A DNA stretch of 64,000 nucleotides from Aptenodytes patagonicus (GCF_965638725.1 NC_134970.1:5872001-5936000); one strand, 5' to 3'; positions 24,401-36,539 are shown, counted from the first letter of the stretch. Numbers and translations are program-made. Notes: generated by a model not told the origin, from the letters alone.

Positions 24401-26555
24401 TCAGCACACGGGAAAAGCAGAACCAAATAATAACGTGAAAAATCTGAGTTGGAATTATTCTGCTTGGGTTTATTTTTTAATTTGGAGCTTTGCACCACTC
24501 AGAGCATCTCTCAGAGGCAACGAGCCCCCAGAGACGGGCAAAGGAGCAGGTACCCCTTTCAAAACGAGCAAAGCTCTTGCTGCCCGAGCATCCTCTGCGT
24601 GTGTGTTGCTCTTATGTTAGCTGCAAAACCACCGCCTTGACAAACTGACCCCCTGCCCCGCGCACTGCTGGTGGGTGTGAAATGCCTGCAGGATTTCTTA
24701 CCATTGATGTTTGGGTTTTTTGTTTTTTTTTTACACGTCTAAATGCATCCAGAATTCATTTAGATCCCAAATGCCTCTGTGTGTGTGTGTGTGTGTGTGC
24801 GCACGGCAGATTTATAAACTGGGCATGACAGGGGACACACATGCGGGGATGGCACCGGATGGGTATGGAACGGCGTGGGTGGGTGTCTGGGGGGTCGGTG
24901 GGCAGCGCTTTGGGGATGATCTAAGAGTAGCTGGGAGAGGAGACGTGCACAGAATAGTGCCCAAGACAGGCTGGGAGCCCAAAGATGCACCTGGCTATGG
25001 GGGATACATCCCAGGCATGTCGGTGTCTGTGGGCAGGGATCATCTGCGTGTGCAAGGGGGGGTCGCAGAGGGATGTTAGCGCGCGTATGTGCTCATGTGT
25101 ATGTGTACATGGTATACCGGGTCCCCAGGGACGTGCGTGGATGAAGGGGGTTGGTGTGTGTCTGTGTGTTTGTGTGTTAACCACGGCTGAGAGCCTGCGC
25201 TCGCACGTGCTGATGGGGACCGTATGCTGTGCGTGGGCAGCATCGACGCAGAGATGATGGGGGACAGGGGTGCGGGGACGAGGGCGCTTGCAGGGCACAG
25301 GGAAGGGTGCTTGCGCAGACGCCCGGGGTGTCCTTTGGGGCTGCTGCTGCTGTAGAAGAGGAGCACGAGCTCCTTGGGGACAACTAGGAGGATCCCATTT
25401 GCTTCAGGACCTGCTTTGGGTGCCAGCAGGCACCAGCCCTGTCCCCCCACTCCACAGCTGGGCCATTAAATGTGGGGTTTGGTGTGGGCATGCACACAAC
25501 CCAGCGAGAGGAACCCAAGCAATCCTGCCTGTCCTAGAGCATCCTGGAACTCTGCCAGGACTCAGCCCTGCCAAGGACTCTCCCTGACAATCCCTCATCT
25601 CCATGTGCCCAGGAGGTGCCCAGGCAGCACCCGAGGGTGCGAAGTGGGCAAGGAGTGGGCTTGCCCCCAGTTTCAGCCCAGCTCCCCCAGATGCGATGTG
25701 GTGGAAGGAGATAGGGAGATGATGGAAGAGACTTCCCGTAGGATGGGAGATGGCCAACATGCCCCATGGTAGGAGGGGGATGGCTACGGGGGGGCCACGT
25801 AACCCACTAGGAGAGTCCATCTCACCCATGGCGATGGGGAGATGAAGACACAACCCCAGCATGGCCCCATCCCACCGCCCCGCTGGCACGTTTCGGGAGC
25901 TTACCCTTGCCGCCTTGGACGAGTAGGGATCCTCAAAGAGCGCCCACATCCTGGGCTGCCAATTCCGACAGCAGCCACCCCCTCCGGCAGCCCCCGCTGC
26001 CCCTGGCGGCCTGTCATCCATGCCCAGGCGTTGAAGGGCCATCTCCCTACCCCCTTCCTCTTCAGGCTCCTCTCCAGCGGCCCCTCCACCGGGCTCGGGA
26101 CTCTCGAAGATGTCCAGGGCCTCTTCAGCATCGCGATGCTGGCGGTAGGTCATCCAGCAACAGGGCTCCACGTCCGTCTCATCGATGCCCCAGTAGGTCA
26201 GCTCCTCCTCGAAGAGGGGTCCGCAGATGTCTGCGGGGCAGTGCAGCTTGCCGGTACGGTAGTAGTTGAGCACGTAGGAGAAGATGCCGGGGTGACGGTC
26301 GAAGAAGAACTCATTGCTTTTACCATCAAAGTCAAAGTTGCTCTGGGCATCGGGGTCAGCGAGCCAGGCCAGGCGGGTGCCCGGCAAAGTCCGTAGGGTA
26401 CTTTTGTAGGTCTCGTGCCGGGTACCACCTACATTGATGGTGATCTTGTCCGACTCTTCCCCTTTGCCCATCTCTTCCTTCAGGCATGTTTTGGAGGGTG
26501 GTTTGTTCCCAGACTTGCGTCCACGGTAGGAGGAGACACACACCGAGCTGATCAT
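18250..26555 (-). CDS. KCNC4: Kv3.4 voltage-gated potassium channel, partial gene model (three coding exons, last exon unresolved)
   Basis: Fast-inactivating, high-threshold delayed-rectifier subunit; four make a K+ pore in axonal and presynaptic membranes. Coding exons join as 26555-25905, 20960-20024 and 18435-18250, giving 591 codons plus one base. Residues 1-28 form the N-type inactivation ball ([20 protein letters not shown], Cys6 and Cys24, Ser8/9/15/21). The T1 domain (about 37-135) has the Kv3 zinc signature His106, Cys111, Cys132, Cys133. S1 is about 218-239. S4 carries Arg338, 341, 344, 347, Lys350 and Arg353. The selectivity filter TLGYGD is 427-432 and the S6 hinge PVPVIV 458-463. 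Asn247 and Asn256 are S1-S2 glycosylation sequons. The ball and overall similarity point to Kv3.4 rather than Kv3.1-3.3. The final residues are missing because exon 3 ends in phase 1 and the next exon is uncertain. The T1 loop near residues 69-80 lacks the glycine-rich stretch I recall from human Kv3.4. Confidence 0.95.
18436..20023 (-). other. KCNC4: KCNC4 intron between coding exons 2 and 3
   Basis: GT-AG intron of 1588 bases (GTGAG donor, TGCAG acceptor). Nothing else recognised inside. Confidence 0.9.
20024..20960 (-). CDS. KCNC4: KCNC4 coding exon 2
   Basis: Codes for residues 218-529, the whole S1-S6 membrane core plus the proximal C-terminus with a lysine cluster (about 477-485). A TTTTGCAG acceptor precedes 20960 and a TCAG|GTGAG donor follows 20024. 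The exon is 937 bases and leaves phase 1. A single large exon for the whole membrane core is typical of the Kv3 (Shaw) family. Confidence 0.96.
23521..23538. repeat. G18 homopolymer
   Basis: Eighteen consecutive G in KCNC4 intron 1. Similar long runs occur at 47032-47051 (C20, SLC6A17 intron) and 55207-55227 (G21, SLC6A17 intron 1). Confidence 0.9.
24779..24799. repeat. (GT)n microsatellite
   Basis: About ten GT units in KCNC4 intron 1, followed to about 25175 by scattered GT-rich stretches. Confidence 0.9.
25905..26555 (-). CDS. KCNC4: KCNC4 coding exon 1
   Basis: Codes for residues 1-217: inactivation ball, T1 tetramerisation domain and the acidic/glycine-rich linker to S1. The start is the ATG at 26555-26553; an in-frame GTG 36 bases upstream is not needed, since the protein then begins exactly like known Kv3.4. 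The exon closes in phase 0 at an AGG|GTAAGC donor (GT at 25904-25903). Confidence 0.95.
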
Positions 26556-27800
26556 AGATTTCGGTGGATGGGAGATGCACGCTACGCGCACCCTTCCTCC
26601 GGGCGAGGAGCTGGGGGTCGGCGGAGGCGGGAGAGGGGGCCAGAGATGGGACTGGGGAGGGGAAAAGCGGGGGCTCAGGCTTGGCTCTGGCCTCAGGGGG
26701 AGCAGGCTGGAGCCGAGCCGGACACCGCTGGCTGCTGGGGGACGGCAGGGGAGGCTGCAACCTCCACCCCCTCCAAAACCACCCTCCTAAATAAAACCGC
26801 CCTAAACCGGGAGCCAGCCCAGCCCTGCCGGGCAGCAACAAGTGCAGGCAGGAGGGGGCCGCGGGTAGGGCTCGGGGACGGGGGTCCGGCAGCCCCGGCT
26901 CCGCCGCGGGGGGATGCGGGCCCGGCTGGGGAGGATGCTGCCGCCGCCAAGGCCGATGCGAGGCGGGGGGGGGGGGGGGGGGGGGAGCGAGCCCTGAGCC
27001 CCGCCGGGCTGCGTGTCCGTTCCCCCCCCCCCCCCCCCGCCCCGGTACCTGCAGCGCCAGGCGCGGGGGGGACCCGCCGCCCGCCCCTCCCGCTCCGGCG
27101 GCTCCGCGCTCCCCTCCGCCCCCCCCCGGGCCGGGCTCAGGGAGGGGGGCGGCGGCCGGGGGGCGCCTCCCCGGTTCCCGCCCGAGGGGGGGGGGGGGGG
27201 GGGGGGGTTGGGGAAATGGATGAGCCGCCTCCCCTCCCGCTTCCCTCCCCCCCCCCCCCCCCCCCCCCCCCCGAGCCGGGCCCTGCCCTCCCGGGGGGGG
27301 CTGCGGCGCCGGGGGGGGGGGGGGGCCGCTCACGCGTGGCCGGGCCGGGGGGGGCCTGTTGCGCCCCGGCCGTTGCCTCCCGGCTTGGCTCGGCGCGGGG
27401 GAGGCGGCGAGGGCTGCTCCGGGGCTCGGCGGGGGAAGCGCCGCCGCCGCCCGGGGCTTTTATAGGGCTGGGAGCGAGCGGCGGGGTTACGGGAGCCGGC
27501 GCCGCCCCGCCGGGGGGGCCGGGGACCCCCCCCGCCCCAGCCCCACAGCCCCCCGCCGGCGCCCCCCGCCGCTGCCCTTCCTCCCAACCACTCTCCTCCA
27601 TCCCCGCATCCCTCCCTCCATCCTCCCATCCCTCCGTCCACCCATCCCCTCCACCCCCATCCCAACCCGCCCCCCCCCCCCCGCCAGGCCCCCCGCACCC
27701 CCAGCCACCGGCTCACCTCCCCGCGGGGCCCGACGTGCAAGTGAGGCTCTCGGGGGCTCGGTGTCAGCGAGGAGTGAACCCCGGACACCCCAGCTCCGCT
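26556..27800 (-). promoter_or_regulatory. KCNC4: CpG-rich promoter / 5' UTR region of KCNC4
   Basis: Very GC-rich and CpG-rich sequence lies directly upstream of the KCNC4 start codon, with dense GGGCGG-like and CCGCCC-like motifs. Long homopolymers interrupt it: G21 at 26965-26985, C17 at 27022-27038, G22 at 27186-27207, C26 at 27247-27272 and G15 at 27311-27325. No TATA box is obvious, as expected for a CpG-island promoter. The transcription start cannot be placed from sequence alone. Long open frames here on both strands are low-complexity by-products of the base composition. Confidence 0.65.
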
Positions 27801-30800
27801 TCGCGCTGGAGGGGAAATGCAGCCCAGAGCTGCCTGCGGATCTGGAGCCAGCTCTTGGCAGAGGCTCGAGCAGATCCCATCCCTCCCTGGCTCGCAATCC
27901 CTCGCTCACCGAGAGGTCAGGAGAGACCGACCTCGAGTGAGGGTCCGTGGCCGGTGGGGAGCTGGGTGGCTGCAGGCAGACCTGGCCCTCCTTCCCTCCT
28001 ACGACCCTCCCCAAGCATCTCTCTCTGCTGTTTCGCCTCCTGCGTGGAAGATGCCCCTTCCCCGGAGCTGCACCCGTGGATGCTGAGGCTGGGACTCAGG
28101 GTACCAACCACCCCAGCCCCAGGGGCCCTTCCCCTAAACCCCCCTCCTCGGGGGGCTCTTACACCCCTGGCGTGCTGGTGATGCTCAGTCCCATCTCCTG
28201 GGGCTGGGGAGGAGGTGAAGAGCTGCCCCAGGCGACAAGCCGGCCACCAAGACGAAGACCCAAGGGACCCGGTCCTGCCAGAGCTGTTTACTCCTGCACT
28301 GGCACTGCTGGTGCTGGGGGGGGATGGAGGCGGGTGCTTTGGGGTCATAGGTGGGATCCAAGCCCAGCACAGGCCTGTTATTGGGGTGGGGGGCTAAGCT
28401 GGGGGGTCAGCACTTGGATAAGGGGGTCCTTGGTGCAGGGCGAGGGGACAGTGAGTGGGCGATGCTGCCCCACTCCAGCATCCCTCTCTGCACCTCCCTG
28501 GGCTCTGTGGAGCGGTCGTCCCCCCCCCTCCAGGGTCCCAGGTCCCCTCCTCACCCCCTGCCCAGGTTTGTCCCCTCGGTGACACGCTCACCCCCTTACT
28601 GGGGGACGTCGGGGGTGGCTGGGGCAAACACACTCCACCCAAAAAGCCACGAGGCACGAGAGCCGCGCTTAAAATCTTACCACCACGAAAGCCCTGCTCC
28701 AACTGTAACTGCAACTCGACAGCTTCCAGGGCCGGATCCTGAGCGGGTGGAGGCTGGCGTAGCTCCACACCCAAACCACCCGGGGCTGCACCAGCGGGAG
28801 AGCGTGGAGCCCGAAGGAAAACCGTGCTGGAAAAATCGAGCCTTGCATCACCGGCCAGGCATCGCAGCTCAGCTCCTCATCATCAGTAATGCGAGTTTGG
28901 CCAGGAGAAAGGAATGCTGCGACCTGATGCTAATATTTTATCCGGCGACTTTCATCCTGGGGAGATCTTCGTGCACCCGAGCACGGCCGTTCCTGGGGCG
29001 GGAGGAGGTGGCCAGGCAGACAAATGGGTTGTATCTGGGGAAGGAAGAGATCTTTTAGCCAGCAACACCCGCCCAAAGCTGTCTGCTCTCTAAATATGCC
29101 TTCAGATTTTTAATGTCCATGAAAAAAAAAAGAAAAAAGAGAGAGAGAGAAAGAGAGAAAATAGAAAGAGCTTGATGAATAAGGGCCTTTTTGGAGCAAG
29201 AGGGAGTCACTTCTGCAGGGACCTCCTGCAAGGTTGAAGGCATCTCAGATAACATCCAGGTAAAGGATGGAACGAACAGCAGGACCTGGAAGATCTCAAG
29301 GACGATCAGCTCCAACCTGGAAAGCCACAGCCCTCGGGTGAGTCCTGAGGACACGGTAAGGGGTCTCTGGGTCCCCCACACTGATCTCTGCACTGTCTCT
29401 CCCCCTGACCCGGCACAGCACCCTGAGCCCTGCCCATGGCCCAGCACATCGGACACGTCTCCAGCTTGGCACACCAAGACCAGCACAACGGGCCACGGGA
29501 TGCTTGGAGGGCTGTGTGGCCTAAAGGAGAGGTTGGGGACATGCTGGGATCATGCAGTGTCTCCATCCATGGAGGGATGGAGGAGGAAGGTGGACTGCAG
29601 CTCACTTCAGGGAGAGACGATCCTGCGTTGGGGTAGAGATGGACAAACCAACCTCTCCAAGTCCTTCCAGCCCAGGATTCTGTTAATAAAAAGATACTTT
29701 GACCTCAGCAATGCCTAGATGCTCCAAACAAGGTCTCTGCCTTCTTCCCTTCATGCTTTTGGTGGGACAGGTCCATCTCCGGTCTGTGGGTGGTGGCACC
29801 CACGGCACCACAGGGTGCTGATGCTGCAGAGCAGCTCCCCAGGGCACGAGCCCCAAGCAACCTTTCAGGACGCTCTCTTGGAGGTGGGTCTTCCCAAAGA
29901 AGCTGTCGCAAGCCGTGGGCAAGTTTCATTTCTGCCATCCGCCTCTGTCGGGTGAATTTTTCAGCTAAAATTGCTTATCGCCAGCTGAGCACAGATATTT
30001 GGGCTGCGCAGGTTGCACGGACAGAGTTTGCAGCTCCGTCCCTCCACGACCTCTGCCTGCAAGGGGAGCTAGCTCATCCCGACTCCCGTGTAGGGCCTGC
30101 ACCCCAAATTTCTCCCGAGGACACGGGTGGCAGAGTCCCCGTGCTGCTGTCACACAGTGCCATCTTGTGGGTCCTGCAACACAGGCTGGAGCCAAGGCAA
30201 GGAAATAAAACAGGCGGCGGAGGGTGTCTCGGTCCGGCGGTGAATCTGGCTCCATCCGCGGCAGCGCTGATGCAATTTTGCTCCAATAAAAGCAATTTGG
30301 GAGTGGGAGGAGGCTGGGCCGGAGCGGGGATGGTGGTGGTGATCGTCTGCCTTTGGAATGACCGGGAGCAGTTCATGAGCTGGTGCTGTGCCTCGGTTTC
30401 CCCATGATAACTGCCTCTGGCTTTCTTCCCTAGGCGCTTAGGGAACCACAGCAAGGTGTTGCTGTTAGCAGCTCCACCGTGTGTCTGTACCCACCATGCG
30501 TCCGTACCCCGGGTCCAGAGCTGTTTTGAGATGGGACACCCAAAAACCACCCCCCAATCCAATGGCACCAGCCTTCCCCTCCCACGAGGCTCTGCAGGCT
30601 CCCCGCCTCACTGTCACAGGAAATTCAGCATTTTTTAAAAAAAAGCATGTATTTGCCTTAAATTCTACATTTGGGCTCTTTTCTCTGCGTCTTTTTTCTA
30701 GCCCCACGAGGGCCAGAATCACTCTTTTCAGTTTGTTTCATTCATTGGTTTTGCCAATGGTGCCCCTGGCACCAGGAGCTGGGGGCTTCTGGCCCCCCAG

Positions 30801-32344
30801 ACCCACTCTCAGACTCCTGGGGGGGGGTGGATGGAGCCGAATCCTGCCCCACTCCCCCCCCGGCCTGGAGCTTTTCCACGGCAGCAGCTCACCCAGACCC
30901 GTGCGATAGCTGCAATCCCAAAGATGCAGCAGAGCTGCTGCTTGGGGGTTTGGCAGGGTTTGCTTTTGCAGGCAGCTGCCCCCTCTCCCTGCCTGGGAGA
31001 GGAAAAGGGGATAAAACAAAATGAGGCGCCTCCGCGCTGGGGGGTGGCCTGGGGACAAGCTGGCGTCGCAGCAGCCTGCCAGCGCCTTGTCCTCAGACAC
31101 AGTCCAGCAGTGGGGACACGTGTCCCCTCCCTGGGTTCGGGGTCTGAACCTCCTCCCAAGCCCAGAGCCACCCAGCGCACACAGCAGTGGGAGCGCAGGG
31201 GCGGGCTGAGGCTGGACAGCTCAGCACAGCAGTGAGCACCACGTGTGGGTACCGCACAGCCCTGGGCATCGCCCTGAGCCAGGCTCAATGGGTGCTGCAG
31301 CCGTAATCCTGCATCCCCCTCTGTGCCACCTCACTGAGGACGAGGAGGAGCCAGGAGCATCTCCGTCCCTGCTCCCACAGGCTGGGGCTGTGCTGGGGTC
31401 AGAGCTGTCCTACACGTCCCCTTCTCCCTGGTCCATCGCCCCTGGGGGGTGTTTTCCCCCGGAGCCAGGTCGTGGAGGGACTCTGGGCAAAGATAACCCG
31501 TGTGCCACCTCCTGCCTCCAGCACGGGCAGTGCTGCTCCTCCAGCCCCTGTTGCAGACACTCACCCCAGTCCTACACCAACGTCTCCAGGTGATGCAGAG
31601 GTGCTCAGAAAAACTGCCCTGCTCCTGCGTGGCTGCCACTGCAGGGAGATGAGTTCAGTTCACGGCCGCAGCCATACCCTGATGGCATCCCCAGTGCTGG
31701 CAGATCTCATCTGGTCCCATCCGTCCTGTTTTCTTTCCCCCTTCCTCATGCTTCCCAGGGCTGGATCAGCCCTGGAGAAGCCAAATGAGCTACAAAAGAC
31801 AGGAGACAAGGGAAGCAGCAGCCCTGCTCCCTACCAGGACTGTTACTAAGCTAATATTCGGCACCTGAAGTCATCTGAGGGCTGCTGGAAATCTCTGGTC
31901 CTTCTCCAGGGAGGGTCTCCAGACTCCCGGTACTCCCAGTGCTCAGGATAAGCCACCAGCAATGTTACCAGGGCATTGCACAGAGGAGCAGACACTGCAC
32001 CTTACCGGTCCGTGTGCCCTGTAAAGCCAGTGTGTACTGGTTGAACTGGTCCAGGCTGGAAGATCACCTCCACCGATGCTCCTGAAGCACCTGTGGGCAG
32101 CCGTGCCCTGAGCAAGCCCCTTGCCGGGACCGATGCTGGATGGAGGAAGGGAATCAGAGGATGAGGGGAGACAGAAGGACAATAGGGGTGACAGGACAGG
32201 ACCGGGAAGGACAGAGAAACCCTGATGCCCGTGGGTGCCGACAGCCCCAATGCCCATTGCTTTAGCTGTCTGCAACCCCAAACCTCAGACAGACCCCAAA
32301 ACCCACCCCAAGAAAGGAAACAGAGGCAGAGAAGAGACTTGGTG
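27801..32344. other. Intergenic interval between SLC6A17 and KCNC4
   Basis: About 4.5 kb between the inferred SLC6A17 3' end and the KCNC4 promoter block. It holds a GA-rich simple repeat and no recognised gene. Any distal KCNC4 promoter elements would lie here. Confidence 0.5.
29121..29170. repeat. A-rich / (GA)n simple repeat
   Basis: A run of A with short GA repeats on the plus strand in the interval between the two genes. Confidence 0.85.
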
Positions 32345-32369
32345 AGAAGAGATTTGGTAAGAAGAGACT

Positions 32370-32375
32370 TTTAAT
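32370..32375 (-). terminator. SLC6A17: Putative SLC6A17 polyadenylation signal ATTAAA
   Basis: ATTAAA is the commonest variant polyadenylation hexamer. It occurs on the gene strand 4.2 kb past the stop codon, and no AATAAA was seen on that strand between there and the stop codon. Cleavage would fall near 32345-32360. Confidence 0.4.
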
Positions 32376-33968
32376 CGGACTCCGTTACAGCTGTTACAGG
32401 GTTTCTCTCGACTGCCAAGGAGTCCGGCCGGCACGGCACGCGTGGTAAATACACCGGCTACGAGGATACATGGGACGAGTTACTACGAGATCTGTGCTTT
32501 TACCTGTACAGGAGGGTTTCGCCAGCGTTGTGCTTGGCCGCAGGGGAAGCGGCCGCATCCTGCGTGCTGCCGTGGCTCTGCCCGGGCTGTGCTGTGTCAC
32601 CCCCAGCCACCAAGGCCACCCGGCTCTGCTCCCCGCTCCTGCCAGTGAGACCCAGGCTCGGGGAAGGATGGGGGACAGGAGGAAGGCAGTGGGAGTTGCT
32701 CTAGGGAGGTGCTGGGGTTTAACGTGACCTGCCGGGGTCTGGGTGGGGGCCAGGAGGTGAAGCAGGGGCTGTTTCGGAGGGATCAAGGGGAATGGGCCAA
32801 GGGACACCCGGGGAAGGTGCAAATCAGCAGAGCACGGCCAGCTCCAGCCATCCCCTCTGCTTTGCACCAGGGTCAAGGGCAGATCCAGCCCCCGCCCACA
32901 GCACCGGCAGCAGAGCCCCATGCTCGGGGATGGAGCACCCCAGCTCCAGCCCTACGGGGACTGCACGCACCCTCGGACCCGCAGCACAGTTGTCACGGGG
33001 TGGGCACCCTCCTGCAAAGCTCCTTTCTGCCCTCGGCACCAGCCATCCCCTCTCCAGACCCACTTAACCCCTCCCCAGCTCTGTCCCCAGAGAGGGGACA
33101 GGGTTTTGACCCCTCCTGATCTACCCAGCACCTCATTGTCCCCCAGCCAGGGACACCGTCCTGCTCTGAGCAACAGGATCCGGGCTGGGAACCGAGGGGG
33201 GGAGCTGATGGGGGGGGGGGCAGGAATATTGGCAGCGGTTTCCCCCTCCCTCTCCCACTGCCCGGAGGAAAACTGAAAAGTGTCTGTGCTCACAACTAGC
33301 AGCTATTCCCTGTGCCTCCGTGGAGAAAAAGAGGGAAAAAAAGTGATTTCTAGGGCTAAAAGCCACGGGGGGTCGGCCCGATCCACAGCCCGGGACCCCA
33401 AGAAGGTGCGTGGAGGGAGAGCCTGCCCCGGCAAGCGGGAGAACCCCCCAACACAGGCTCCAAAAGTGATCGAGTACAGCGAGAAGTGAATCCTAAACAA
33501 AACACATCCACGCACACATACACACGCACATCCCCACGCACGGCATCTACAGACGAACACGCGCACGCTCACACGGCGACGACACGGATCACTTAAAATT
33601 TACACACGCACACCCCCCAACACCCTGTGTCTAACACCGAGCAAATGCCACGAAGAAATACAGTATTTCCACTGATAAAAATAAAGGTGTCGTCCCTCCT
33701 CCTCCTCCTCCTCTCTGCTGGATCCCCAGGGCAGCTGGACCCTCTGGGGCTGGGCGGGGGACGGCCACCCACCACGCACGAGAAATAAAAAGGTAAAAAT
33801 ATGTCCCAATATACAATGAGAATTGATCTGTACAGCACTGGGAATGAAAATATGTCACGGGCCACTTTGGAATACGGTTTGTCATTTAACAGCATTTACA
33901 GTGACATTTACAGAATAAATATACAATCGAAATAGAGAATCTCTAAGTTATTATTCCATCTCCTCTCT

Positions 33969-34000
33969 CTGTATATATTTTATATATATATATAATATAG
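33969..34000. repeat. TA-rich tract in the presumed SLC6A17 3' UTR
   Basis: GTATATATTTTATATATATATATAATATAG-like sequence, clearly AT-rich against its GC-rich surroundings. Confidence 0.85.
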
Positions 34001-36007
34001 CTTTTTTGTTACCTTCTTATTGACTTTGCCTCTTATTGATGCTGCAAGAAGAGGGGAGGAAAGCGAACGCCTCCCTGGCTGGTTTGGGAATGGTGATGGG
34101 AGAGACGGAGGGCCGGATCCTTACCCCCAGGGTTTGAGGAGCATCACGCCATGGGAGCGGACGGGACTAAGCACTTTGGCTACGGGAGGTGTCCTGCTCC
34201 GTTAACTCCATGGGAGCTATGGTGGGAATCCAGCCCCCAGGCTCAAGGGCATCGGGAAGGTGACATTGGGCAATGATTTGGCTCATCCTCTGTTTTGCTG
34301 GTTGGGTGGAGGAAACTGGGGACAGAGGGAGAAAGAAGAGATGGGAAGGAACATCTTGCCTCATGATGGGGAAATGCCACAGGTTTTCTGCTTCTCCCAT
34401 TTGGAGATGATGCGGTGGGGATATTTCTGTGTCCTTCTGCACGGGCAGGGGAAGGAGAAAGACAGAGGAGGGGATGGTGAAGGGGGGACTGCTGGAGGAG
34501 AGACAAGAGCATGGCTGATCCTGACCACGCGGGGCTGGTGCTTCTCAGAGCCATCAAAGACTGAGTGCTTTGTTTCAGTCCATGCCTCAATTTCCCCCCC
34601 TGGAAAAGTGGCTATCGAAGGGCCTGGGCTAATTGTCCGGGAAGAGTCTCCAGGTCACCAGCCGAGCTCATGGAGAAGGACTATAAATAAAGGATCACAA
34701 CCCACAAGACAAACGTCATGGTGGGGGACCTCCTGGCCCCAGGGATGCTAAAAGAAGTCAAGGATGTAGTGAATGGACCAGGTACTTTCTGCCTTCGCCT
34801 CCCAGCAGAAAGGAGAATTGAGGTGGAAGAAAACCCATTGATAGGAAAGCAAAGGAGAGAAGGGCTCGTGGGCAAGCACCCACAAACTCGGCCTTCGGAC
34901 TGGCTTGAAATACCACCACGCATGATCTAAGCCCAGCAGGACCAAGGATGAGGAGCTCCCTTGGCTTTTGGAGGCCGTAGCAACGTGCTGAGAGGGAAAG
35001 AGGCTGCAAGCAGGCTGCTGCACCCTTGTCCCCATGGGGAAAGGAGGAAGACGCCACGTAATACTGGTATCCTTGACAGAAATGCTCGGCTACATGTAGG
35101 ATTCAGGGAAACGACCCTCAGTCCCAGTGGGAGAGACTCTGAGCTGGGAGATCCCAACCTTTCCTAGGTAGCATGAGGAGAAACAACATAAGGTCACATT
35201 AATCTGGTCCCCAGATAACATGGATGGGCATGACAGAGGCCCCTGGGCTCTAACAAGGGCTCACCAGCCTGGATCAAGGGCTAGCGGGGACACCGGGACC
35301 TGGCACTGCTGCTGCTCAGCAGACCTCTGCTGTCCCCAGGAGCTGGTTACCCCCATCCGAGGGCTGGTGAGCCCCTGTGGAGATGCAGTGGGAGGCAATG
35401 CAGACCCCCTGGCTCGAAGCTATGAGAAATGAGAATGTATGTCCAGAGATAATCACGGCCCAGCTCACCTCAGCTGGTGGGTGCAAGGGAGGTAAGTCAG
35501 GGGGTGGTTTCCTGAGAGCTAAACCAGGACTGTGGTAGGACTGGATACCCCACAGCTTCTCTGCTTGTCCCTCTGGGACATCTAAAGAGGGTGGCAAGAG
35601 GAGACGATCACCACGCCAGGGATTTTGGTTCAGCAGAGCATCCCACATGTCAGGAGTAACTCCAGGAGAGCGCTCCTGACCCCCGTCGCAGTAACCCTAT
35701 CCAGACCCCACACACGCTCACACATCCAAATCACCCTCACTTCAGAGGTCCTTCTGCCACTCAGCACGATAACTGCCTAACCACGGAGCACGCGGACCAC
35801 ATCGTCCCATGGACGCGACATCTCCCTGTCTCAGACCAACCCACAGACACTGTCCCCATGCTGGTGGTAACAAAACACGTACCAAGGATCCACCATCCGC
35901 AGTCTCACACATTGCAACGTCTCAGCCAGCCCCGCGCTGCTCCCTGCCAACCCTGGTCAAAATTTTGGGGTTATTTGGGTGTGTCCACAGCTATAAAAAC
36001 TACAGGA

Positions 36008-36031
36008 GATACAACAACAACAACAACAACG
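36008..36031. repeat. (AAC)n microsatellite
   Basis: About seven AAC units on the plus strand, within the presumed SLC6A17 3' UTR. Confidence 0.9.
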
Positions 36032-36539
36032 ATGGTGACAACAGCAGCACCTTTTTGTGCTATGAACATCGATGGTTAATTGTGCTCGTTGGAATAAGGC
36101 CATGACTCCTCCCGGCTAAAGGACAACAGACAGGGAGGGAAGAGCGCTGGGTTACAGGAGGAAGCGTGGTTGGCTTTCCACCCGACACCAGGTCCTTTTT
36201 CCAAACATCAGCTGCTTAGAAAAGAGAGATTCTTTGCTTCAGATTTGAGCTGTGCGAGAACAACTCTCAGAAAGATATTGCAGCATCTCTTGTTCCTCCT
36301 CCCTTCCTCGAAGGCAAGCCTGGGGGATCCTGCCTTTCAGATGAGGGTTGTCGGAGGAGTCCTGCCCCTCCCGCAGTCCCTTCTTCCCGATGTCACCTTA
36401 GAAATGGCTGCTTTTGGTTACGATTTTGAGAGGGGTTTCTTCTTCATCTTCCTTATTATTAATTTTCCTGTTGCCTGGACAGCCAGGATCCACTCCCCAG
36501 TGACCTCCTCTCCCGGTGGGGGTGGTCGGCAGGCAACCA

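Larger units (their letters stand above)
20961..25904 (-). other. KCNC4: KCNC4 intron between coding exons 1 and 2
   Basis: GT-AG intron of 4944 bases with a GT microsatellite and a G18 run. No additional exon is required between them, since the protein is continuous across the junction. Confidence 0.9.
32345..36539 (-). other. SLC6A17: Probable 3' UTR of SLC6A17
   Basis: About 4.2 kb between the stop codon and an ATTAAA motif contain no recognisable coding exon. Human SLC6A17 also has a 3' UTR of several kilobases, as I recall. The segment 33900-34020 is unusually AT-rich for this window, with a TATATA tract, and 33490-33615 has a CA/GT-like tract; both are common in vertebrate 3' UTRs. The (AAC)n run at about 36010-36030 also falls here. 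The end point is inferred. Confidence 0.5.

Noticed and set aside
26553-26591. Earlier in-frame start for KCNC4 at 26591
   Set aside because: The codon is GTG, and starting there would put 12 extra residues before the conserved inactivation ball, which has to be at the free N-terminus.
26415-28181. Plus-strand open frame of 588 codons across the KCNC4 promoter
   Set aside because: Antisense to KCNC4 exon 1 and CpG-rich, proline/glycine/arginine low complexity; open only because GC-rich DNA has few stop codons.
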